DNA of 64,000 bases from Isoetes taiwanensis (taxonomy: Eukaryota; Streptophyta; Lycopodiopsida; Isoetales; Isoetaceae): NCBI GenBank assembly GCA_021234155.1, contig JAJEKV010000030.1, forward strand, positions 13,648,079 through 13,712,078, in the 5' to 3' direction. Under the pieces are notes generated by a model. The model was not told the DNA's origin. It did no database searches and saw only the letters and a program-made list of their open reading frames with translations. This document shows positions 56,119-64,000 of the stretch, one piece after another. Position 1 is the stretch's first letter, and every line of letters starts with the position of its first letter. The position numbers and the translations under genes are program-made.

Positions 56119-57612
56119 CAGGTGACATATTTAAATGTCTCTATCACGTGGCATTGCTCCGGCTGCCCTTTCATTTTTCACCATTCTTGATTTCTTAGCA
56201 ATGTTGGGAGCTATATCGGCGCCATGGAGATCTTGAAGCTTTGAAGTGCTATTTGCGGGTTCTTTCTATTGTATTGCTGCTCTAACGGTGTTTGTTTTTC
56301 TGCATATTCAAGCATTTCAACAATGCGAAAGGTAATTTGCATTGCAACAGAGCATTTCGAAATTCTTCCGAGGTGTAGCGAGGTGCTTAAAATGCTATTA
56401 CAAGCAACATTGCTCGCTTCGAATCGAAAAGGGCCTTTGATTCCTCGGTTTTTTCGCAAAATGGGTTTCTGTCGGATCTTCAAGAAGGCTCCCCACTTAA
56501 GCCATGGTAGTAACCTAATTCGATTTTATCCTTTGCTATTTCGGCAATGTGGGCCGTTCAGTTCACTTTCACGTGTGTTTTTGAAGTTGTCCTTCTATTT
56601 GAGCTTTAACGGAGGCGCATTTCGTTGAAGAAGGATCAAGCCGAGGTATGTCATTTCTTTCAAGACCACTTTTTATTCTCCATACCGATGTTTGGCCATT
56701 TCTCTTGAAGAAGGATTGAGACATGTCATTTCTTCAAGGTCTTTTCTTCCTAGCAACATGCTTGGCAGCTTGCTTTTGCTCTATATTCGTGAAAAATGCA
56801 GCTAATTGATGTGATTCGGTAGTTTTGTGATTCGATTCTTTCTTCCGGCGCTTTTGGTTTTAAATATTGATTTGTATAAAAATTTTACTCTGTTTCTTGA
56901 ATCTACTTTGTTCTAAATCCGTCAAAATGTCCAAATCCGGTAGAAATGCAGCTTCTTGATATGATAAGTAGTTCTTGATTTGTGCAAGATTGATTCTGGT
57001 CCTCTATGACTTGGCGGCAAGAGCAAATTTGGATTTTCCTTTCATCACGGGTCTCGCTACCTTGGTTCATGCAGTTTATTTAAATGGACGGTAATTGCAA
57101 GAGTAGCATTTGCCGTGCGTGATGGACAAGTCATTCTATAGCCAGAGTGATGGGGATGTGGAGCGTTTGATGGAATTTCGAGATGCTTATATGCTCGGAG
57201 CTGCTAGTCTTCTCTATGGCATGCATCACTGGAAGAATCATGGCGCACTCTTCAATTCACTATAATCTAAGCGGTTTGGACCACGATCTCTTTTAGGTTC
57301 TAAACTGACCATGTGTATCTTACTAAATTTTGGTAAATGGGTTTGATTTGAAAGTCTCTTCACTTTTTGTGTGGTTTGCTTGTCATGAGCTTTCTTTTTA
57401 AAAATCGATATGTTGTCTAAGAACCTTATGCATTAGATGCTATCGATGTAAGGTTTTGAAGCTCACATTTTTTGCGGCCTTTCATCTTATTGTATGGAAT
57501 AAGGAAATTCTCTTGAGAGATATAAATCAGGTACATTCTAACTTAAGTTTAAGTTTGAGTTATTCATTTTGTTGTGGTAATGCATACAACATCCCTAATA
57601 AAGGAGGCCTTG
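56119..57612. other. No recognised gene
   Basis: A plus-strand open stretch at 56269-56628 (119 codons) is Phe/Leu/Ser-rich without motif. The rest is AT-rich. It may be untranslated sequence of a retroelement. Confidence 0.3.
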
Positions 57613-58258
57613 GAATTAGAAATATTCTATTTTATTTGGCATGCTTACACAATGAATTTGAAAAATAGTACCTAGCGACTTTAGTGTAGATGATTCTTTG
57701 AGCTTTTCAATGCATGCTCATGCTTGAGAAACAGAGTTTGCTTGCTAATGTTATGGCCATCTTTCTACGCCGGGCCAGAAAATTAGAACAACAAATGCAT
57801 TTTGCTATATTTGGGCCATTTACGTTGGAATTTGAAAATTGTGTGCCTAGCAATATTCTTAGGTCTTTCCTTCATCTTTCCAACGGATGCTCCTGCTGCA
57901 AAGATAGAGCTTGCATTTGAAAGTTATGTTAAAGTTCTTACAAACATTGTAAATTGAACCTTGGATTTAGAACATTACGGTTTATTTGACATGTTTACAT
58001 GATTTTGAAAAAATATGTATCCGGCAACTTTCATAGATCATTCTTTGAGCTTTTCGATGCATGCTCATGCTTGAGAAAACAGAGTTTGCTTGCTGCGATT
58101 ATGGTGTCTTTTTCTGTTGTTGTGTTTAGAGCATTTGACAGTAGGAATCTGGAAAATTGTGTACTAGCAATATTCTTAGATCTTTCATTGATCTTTTCAA
58201 CGGATGATCTTCTTGATAACGATAGAGCTTGCATTTGAAAGTTATGTTGAAATTCTTC
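57613..58258 (+). repeat. Tandem duplication, about 345 bp unit
   Basis: TCTTTGAGCTTTTCAATGCA plus TGCTCATGCTTGAGAAACAG...AGATAGAGCTTGCATTTGAA occurs at 57613-57945 and again, about 80 percent alike, at 57966-58258. Confidence 0.75.
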
Positions 58259-58382
58259 GGCAGGGCAAAAAGCTTCAAAAGCGATTGAAAGGTAAATTGA
58301 TTGTCATTCTGGTCTACGAAAAATTCTAGAAGAACCGATTTTTGTTTTAGACCTTGCTTCTATTCCACGTTCATTGTGTGCA

Positions 58383-58985
58383 GCTATAGTGGAACGCTAG
58401 GCCGTGCGGTAAAGATTGTAAATTCCTCTTAGTGTTATTTGTTAGGTAGTAGCTTCCGGCTATGGTGGAGCTAAAGATAAAGATTGTAAATTCCTCTTAA
58501 ATGGTGTGATTTGTTAGGGTAGTAGCTTCGGCTATGGTGGAGCTGCTAGACCAAGTAGTAAAGATTGTAAATTCCTCTTCATATCAACTGTTAGATAATA
58601 GCTTACGGGTCTTTAGATATTCAATGAAAAAGAAAGAAAAAATGTGAAATGCATGTAATTAGCATGTAATCTACATCATGCTTACGGTTTTGCTGGAAAT
58701 AGTGCATGCAAAAAGAAAAAGCATGGGTATCACTTTCTTTTGATATATTTAGACTTTCTTTGGATTGTTGAGTTTTTGCTTTTGTGAATGTTCTCGCCGC
58801 AATTTCCAAATGGATAGCATCCATGTTTAATTTTTGCATGGCATTTTTAACCCAATTGGTGCGAAGGTGATGGCATTTTTAACCCAATTGGTGCGAAGGT
58901 GATGGGTATCACTTTCTTTTGATATATTCACACTTTGTTCGGATTGTTGAGTTTCTGCTTTTGTGAATGTTCTTTGTCCGCAATT
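58383..58985 (+). repeat. Three local tandem duplications
   Basis: 58383-58620: three copies of about 80 bp with TAAAGATTGTAAATTCCTCT and AGCTTCCGGCTATGGTGGAG. 58846-58904: two copies of TGGCATTTTTAACCCAATTG-GTGCGAAGGTGA (33 bp). 58724-58810 and 58905-58990: two copies of GGGTATCACTTTCTTTTGAT...TTGTGAATGTTCT. The last encloses the 33 bp repeat. Confidence 0.8.
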
Positions 58986-58999
58986 TCCAACAGCTTGAT

Positions 59000-59714
59000 T
59001 TTGCTCTCGTCCATTTGCCATCCCATTCTATCGTTGAAGTGCGAGTCATCGGGACTGGGATGTGCCTACGACTGATAAATGGCTACCTTACAAACAATGC
59101 TACAGCTAAATATTTGTTGGAGAAGTATGAATATAATTCTGAGGAATGAAGCACAATGATAATAAAGCATTTTCCAACTTGAGCAAGAGATTTAGTTGAC
59201 CTCTATTGTAAAAACTCGAAGGTTTACAAAAAACAAACTAGCAAAAAAGAACATCCACTTGGTGGAAAAGGGTAGAGGATCAGCATTTGTAAAACACCGG
59301 ATGCAATGTTTATTCCTTAACATGGCCAAAGCTATTTTGGTTGGATGGTTTACTTTTCAAAGGGGAAAAATCTACCCCTTTACCACCCAACATTGTAGGG
59401 CGCTCTGGTCCCATTGCCCAATTAACTATACCAGGGCAACTAACTATACCAGATGTTTAATTAGCCTATTCTGCCAACATCGAGAAAGCCTGACAGAAAA
59501 TAATTCCTCAAAAATGCTTTACCTTGCGTAGATGGGTCTGACAAACCAGTATCAGATCTATTCCTTGGTCAATTATTTCTACCAGCTATTTTTATCGGCA
59601 CAATTTAGCTCTTCATGGAATTTTAACAAAAAGGGGGCTAAAGATATTTATATCATTTATAGTGCTTGCTTTTCATATAGTCAACTTCATGGATACCTAT
59701 ATAACAATATACTT
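59000..59714. other. No recognised gene
   Basis: Short open stretches only (59196-59531 is the longest). Nothing that I can name. Confidence 0.3.
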
Positions 59715-59965
59715 GTATAGAGATAAACACACTTTGATGTGTGGTGCACATAAATCGGTCAACTGAATTTGCAGCGTCGAATCTTGAAAGTGAGATCTTG
59801 ACCATAGAATCTAAAGGAATGTAGAAGAATATACACATCTTAATGGAATCCTAGAGAATCTTAAGGATTTTTCATATAATCTAAGGGAATCTAGGAGAAT
59901 ATACATAGAGTCTTCGAAAATATATGCGAACCTTGGGAGAATCTTTGAAATTCTAGGGGAAATGT
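59715..59965 (-). repeat. LTR-like repeat with short inverted AGATTC array
   Basis: 59715-59800 is a diverged copy of the repeat at 54838-54925. 59805-59965 reads GGAATCTAGGAGAATAT, GGAATCCTAGAGAATC and similar, the reverse complement of the AGATTC minisatellite at 27800-28713. So this satellite exists on the other strand, next to a gypsy element, outside the array. Confidence 0.65.
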
Positions 59966-60370
59966 GTAGGCCCTAAATAATAATAAACTTGTTTATATAT
60001 ATGGCACATACAAAAACAAAAGGTGGGCATTGCCCATATATATCCGCTACGGGCTGAGCCCTATTTACAAAATCCTAAATTCTACGGTGCCCCTACTTCG
60101 GGTTTGGAGCAGAGGTCACACGGAGGACATGGTAGAGGCAGTGCTCAGGATCCCAGCAGAGATGGATCACCACCTCCAAGGGATTAGTCAAAGGATCGAG
60201 ATGTTCAGCCATCCCGCCACACCAGCCATCCATCGGGATGCCGCGGTTGCGGCACTTCCACACGTCCAGGGCGTTCATCTTAGCAGTCACCCATTCTTGG
60301 CAATTTCACGGCATAGTGCACTCGCTGTCCATCATTGCAAACCGATGTCTCGCCTGCCACCACTACTGCG

Positions 60371-60382
60371 CTTTATATAGCC
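60371..60382 (+). promoter_or_regulatory. TATA-like box upstream of G4 accessory ORF
   Basis: TTTATATAGCCC, about 470 bp before the ATG at 60853. The distance is long, so it would need a long leader or an intron; the assignment is tentative. Confidence 0.3.
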
Positions 60383-60852
60383 CAACCGCGAAGCTCTGGC
60401 GGCGTGGGTCCAATCACCAATTAGCTAACATGGTTGCATGCAAGGCCATTTCTAATTCCAAGAATATTTTCTCCCGTGCATATCTAGTCATGGTACCTTC
60501 TGACACCTCTTTTTTATGATATCCCACTTCGAGTTGCCTGCATTAAATGTCATTCCTTCCTTCTACGCCCATCTGCTATCATTATTTGTACCCTCCACGA
60601 GCTGTCACATCCTACCGTTCATTAATTCATCTCCACCGTTCATCTGTTCTTCCTTCACTGCTTGGGGACAGCCAAAATTTTGCCTCTCAATCGTCTCCTT
60701 TCGATCTCATGACATCTGGCATCATTAACGCTTCCCTTTCCACTCTCATCATAACTATTCACCACAGTTGTGTGCCCTAAAACCTTTTCGCATCACTCTT
60801 TTTTCGTCTTCTGCTCTTCGCCCTCCGGCTTCTTTCACGTTGATTCTCGCCA

Positions 60853-62020
60853 TGGCTGCTTCACCCAAGTTCCCAACTCTTCAAGTTACCGCTCCCAGAG
60901 ATCCAGCTCTCTTTGAGTCTGTTATTTTCTTAACTCCAACCTTTCGAGATCCCCTGGAAGGTCCAAGTCGTGAAGTTGCAGAACGCTCAGGGCTGTATGA
61001 ATTCTCCAGGCAGAACCTTCCTGCACCAAATCCGCACCACCTCAGGCAATTTGTTGCTCACATAATCAACGCCATGGATGGTTACGCCACAAGGGTCGAT
61101 CAGGCGGATATTCTGTTCACTCCAGTTCTTCTTTCTCAGGTATTCCAGTTACCTATCCGCAAGCCTTCTTTATCTTGGGCTGCTTTACAGGAACAGGATG
61201 TCACTCAGTATGGCCAAACTCCTTATCAGGCCACCACTCATAAACTCACTAACATTGCCAAACCACATGATACCTTTGTCAAATTTCTGTGGCGCAAGTT
61301 CTATGGCTATTCCATCAAGAACACCCACATCAATAAGCAGTTTTTTCGCTATCTTGGCCATCCACTCTGCACATCCTATTGATTGGCCTCAAATTTTGTT
61401 CCTCCGCCTCCTTCATGAAATTGATCGCATCCGCGCTACCCCCTCTTCTGGCCTAGAATCTGCCATGGGCACCCACATGCAGGCCATCATCCTTCATTGT
61501 CTCCCTGTCCCAAGTCTTGGTTCTCCCACTCACCAGAACACGGCCTCTCAAGCCTCCACCAAACAGCCCTCAAATATCATTTCTGCTGTAAAAAATCTTC
61601 ATGATGAGACTTCACGCCCTCGCCCTTCTCCTTCCCCTCATCGTGATCCACACCAAGACACTGTCATACCGGTTTCCTCTTCCTCCACAGAAATTGCGCA
61701 CTCCCGGTCTCAAAATGTTTCCCAGGAATCCCAATCTGCCAGACAAACGTGCCCTTTACACCCACCCTCCAGACAGGCCCTTTACCAATATCAACAGGAT
61801 ATCCAAGCATCTATGCTCAAGCTTCAGGAATCTCAAGAAACCTTCATGAATGGCATTCAGACTTACGTGGAGACCACGGAGGCAGTTCATAGGGATTTCC
61901 AGGCGACCACCACTATTCACTCTCTTGAAGACAGTCTTCAACAAAAGCACACGGCTCTTTTACAGGCCCGAGACACTCTCCATGCTGAACAAGAAAAGAC
62001 TAACTTGCTCGCTGATCAGC
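60853..62020 (+). pseudogene. G4 accessory ORF (globular domain plus coiled coil)
   Basis: ATG in a good plant context (GCCATGGCT) opens MAASPKFPTLQVTAPRDPAL, then VAERSGLYEFSRQNLPAPNP, DGYATRVDQADILFTPVLLS, QVFQLPIRKPSLSWAAL and FLWRKFYGYSIKNTHINKQF. After one frameshift near 61370 it runs on with ILFLRLLHEIDRIRATPSSG, MGTHMQAIILHCLPV, a Ser/Pro-rich linker and a coiled coil (YQQDIQASMLKLQESQETF, HSLEDSLQQKHTALLQARDT). The plan matches the G2 ORF at 44569-46750. At 62020 the frame fuses to the gag C-terminal segment also seen at 53143, so gag N-terminus, capsid and zinc knuckles have been replaced. Confidence 0.65.
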
Positions 62021-62457
62021 AAGTTCAACTTCCGGGCACCAATCAAACTGCTTCTGTCCGACTCACGGCGTATCAACTATGGGTTGCCAATGGCAAACAA
62101 GGCCCACGTCCTGTTTTGCGGAAGCCACTAAGGCCACCTCAACAACAGCGGCCTCAGCCAGCTGCATCCTCCTCCACTCCTCTGGATCAACAAGCTCAAG
62201 AAGAAATATATCAAGCACTCAACCCTCCGGTGCAGCAGTCAAATTGGGTTGGTTTGATTTCACGCCAGACCAGGGCTTCACGCCCCTTGACCATCATCCC
62301 TCACGACACGCAACCAGTTTTTGCTGTCGACACGGTCCCTCATGAAGATGAAAAAAAGGTTCACTTTGTGCCCGATTTGGATAAACTCATGTCTCATGTC
62401 ACGCCCAAGGTGAGACAGAGTATTCTCAAACTCATGCAGGCTGCTGAAGGTCCGTGA
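62021..62457 (+). pseudogene. G4 gag C-terminal segment
   Basis: Nearly identical to 53143-53580 (QLPGTNQTASVRLTAYQLWV, SNWVGLISRQTRASRPLTII, FVPDLDKLMSHVTPKVRQSI) and ends at the same stop after AAEGP. It is in frame with the accessory ORF before it. Here the stretch around 62320-62390 is undamaged, while the G3 copy has several indels. Confidence 0.8.
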
Positions 62458-62465
62458 CTACACCA

Positions 62466-63528
62466 TGGTCAGTTTCTCCGTGAGGTCCGTGACTACACCA
62501 TGGTTGCGGGCCATCTGTACAAACGTGGCAAAGACATGGTCCTCTGTCACTGTGTTCTCCCTCATGAGGTGCCCGATATCCTTCGACAAGCCCACGAGGC
62601 GCTTGGTGGTGGTCATTTCAGTGGTGTCACCACGGCACGCAAAATTCTTCTGGCAGGCTACTTCTGGCCCACGCTCTTCAAGGATGCCCACGCTCACGCC
62701 CGCACGTGTGATGTCTGTCAGCGTGTGGGTCGGCCCACGGCCCGTGACGCTCTACCAATGATGCCGGTTGCCACGCCGCTTCCTTTCAGCAAATGGGGAA
62801 TGGACTTTGTGGGACCCATGGATCCTCCTGCGCGGCACACCCGTGCCCGCTATATTTTGGTTATCACAGATTATGCTACCAAATGGGCTGAGGCCTGTGC
62901 ACTTCCAGACAACACTACAACCAGTACGGCCAAGGACCTCTACACGCACATCATCACACGTTTCGGTTGTCCCATGGAACTTGTCAGTGATCGTGGAGTT
63001 CATTTTGTCAATCACACCATCAAGGAGCTGACGGATTATTTGCATATACATCACAGAAAAAGCACACCTTACTATCCTCAAGGGAATGGTTTGGCGGAAA
63101 GCACTAACAAAACTCTTATTATTATTCTGAAGAAAATATGTGATGCCTCTCGCACGGATTGGCAAGAAAAATTACCTAATGTTCTTTGGGCTTACAACAC
63201 CAGTTTCAAAATTGCTACTGGCCACACTCCTTTCAAGCTGGTCTATGGTCAAGAGGCTCTGATGCCCTTTGAATATGTCCTTCCAACTCTTCGTTTTCAA
63301 CTGGCTACAACACATAATCCACGTGCAGAGCTTAAAGAAAGAGCTTATCAACTCGAACAGTTGGATGAACTTAAGCGAGATGCTTATCTTCGTGTTCGTA
63401 CGGGGCAACAGCTGCGCAAATCCTGGCATGACAAACATCTTAAGGCCAAAACATTTAAAGACGGTGACTTGGTTCTGCTCTATGACTCGAGATACAAAAC
63501 TTTTTCGGGCAAGTTAAAATTTCGGTAG
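62466..63528 (+). pseudogene. G4 integrase, catalytic core intact
   Basis: Open for over 340 codons. Zinc-binding part HEALGGGHFS and CDVCQRVGR; core WGMDFVGP (first Asp), ELVSDRGVHF (second Asp), and PQGNGLAEST (Glu) with exactly 35 residues between the second Asp and Glu, the D,D(35)E rule. C-terminal domain FKDGDLVLLYDSRYKTFSG then a frameshift (63508-63528) before the last part (QVLQVVQPSVFKLAELDGTP, 63545-63605). The zinc-binding N-terminus starts upstream of the ATG at 62500, after the 21 bp duplication (62449, 62484). No protease, RT or RNase H precedes it, so any movement would need RT in trans. Confidence 0.85.
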
Positions 63529-63709
63529 CTTGGTCCTTATCAAGTTCTTCAAGTTGTTCAACCGAGTGTTTTCAAGCTTGCGGAGTTAGATGGGACACCA
63601 TTACCTACTCTGATTAATGGTTTTTGCCTCAAACAGTTTTATACAGATAGCACAACAGACGATCAAAACACACAATCAAATTCTGAACACAGTGAGTAGA
63701 AGCATATTT

Positions 63710-64000
63710 ATATCATTATATATATAAAGACACTTTTATGTGTGTGACACATGAGTCGCTGGTCTTCATCTAGGCCGTCGAATCCGAGAGGTTGAATCTT
63801 GGCCTCACATTTAAGTGTATAGGCATGTATGGGCATGCATGGGGGCATGCCCCCCATCTTTAAACCGTTGGATCAGAGGGAAGGTGCAATCTCGGCGCTT
63901 AAATATGTCTAGGAGGTTATGGGGATCTCGGTGCTATAAGATGAGGTGGTACTCAGGTGTACAAGTGGCAGGTTATATTAATGGTTTAAAAGCCATTGAA
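63710..64000 (+). repeat. LTR-like repeat after G4 integrase (runs off window)
   Basis: Same sequence as 54831-55120 with almost no difference, including the CATGCATGGGGGCATGCCCC module. The window ends inside it. Confidence 0.75.

Overview
This is nuclear DNA of a land plant, almost certainly from a large, repeat-rich genome. The reasons are spliced eukaryotic exons (a plant-type TIM50 relic, a coiled-coil gene with phase-consistent introns), a plant PPR-type fragment, a histone H3 relic, plant-type Ty3/gypsy elements with tRNA-primed LTR architecture, LINE and PIF/Harbinger remains, and no bacterial signal. The species cannot be read from the sequence. The flavour of the gypsy integrases and the PPR would fit a fern or another seed-free or large-genome plant, at low confidence. 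No protein-coding gene in the window is demonstrably complete and intact.

Layout. 1-12607: an old minus-strand gypsy/chromovirus-like element (G1) with 3' LTR (cut by the window edge), PPT, degenerate pol, gag, an extra upstream ORF, two internal TATA boxes, four copies of a hairpin motif, a tRNA-iMet primer binding site and a 1.66 kb 5' LTR. 12608-27290: low-repeat sequence with host gene relics: a histone H3/CENH3-like relic, exons of a coiled-coil protein, a TIM50 pseudogene broken by a 550 bp foldback element, a MITE and a LINE 3' end. 27186-41831: a head-to-tail array of a roughly 1.95 kb unit. Each unit carries a degenerate AGATTC minisatellite; the array was later interrupted by a 4.0 kb insertion (holding a PIF/Harbinger transposase relic) and by a 3.5 kb terminal-inverted-repeat element that carries a PPR gene fragment and clusters of a perfect palindrome.

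44030-64000: a nest of gypsy elements. G2 (minus strand) has the end of RT, RNase H, integrase and then a long accessory ORF of about 700 codons with a coiled coil. It abuts a plus-strand protease fragment head-to-head. G3 (plus strand) has a 5' LTR, PBS, a gag split by a 1.69 kb DNA transposon, and an integrase joined straight to gag with no protease, RT or RNase H. G4 (plus strand, running off the window) carries the same gag-integrase junction, but its gag N-terminus is replaced by a second accessory ORF of the same architecture as the one in G2. Two foldback elements and several local tandem duplications lie between G3 and G4.

The most unusual points are the accessory ORF seen in two gypsy elements in different positions, the shared gag-integrase deletion junction that shows an RT-less family has multiplied, the duplicated TATA-plus-hairpin modules inside G1, and the AGATTC higher-order array with its datable insertions. 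Accurate repeat boundaries and family names need alignment and database searches that I could not run.
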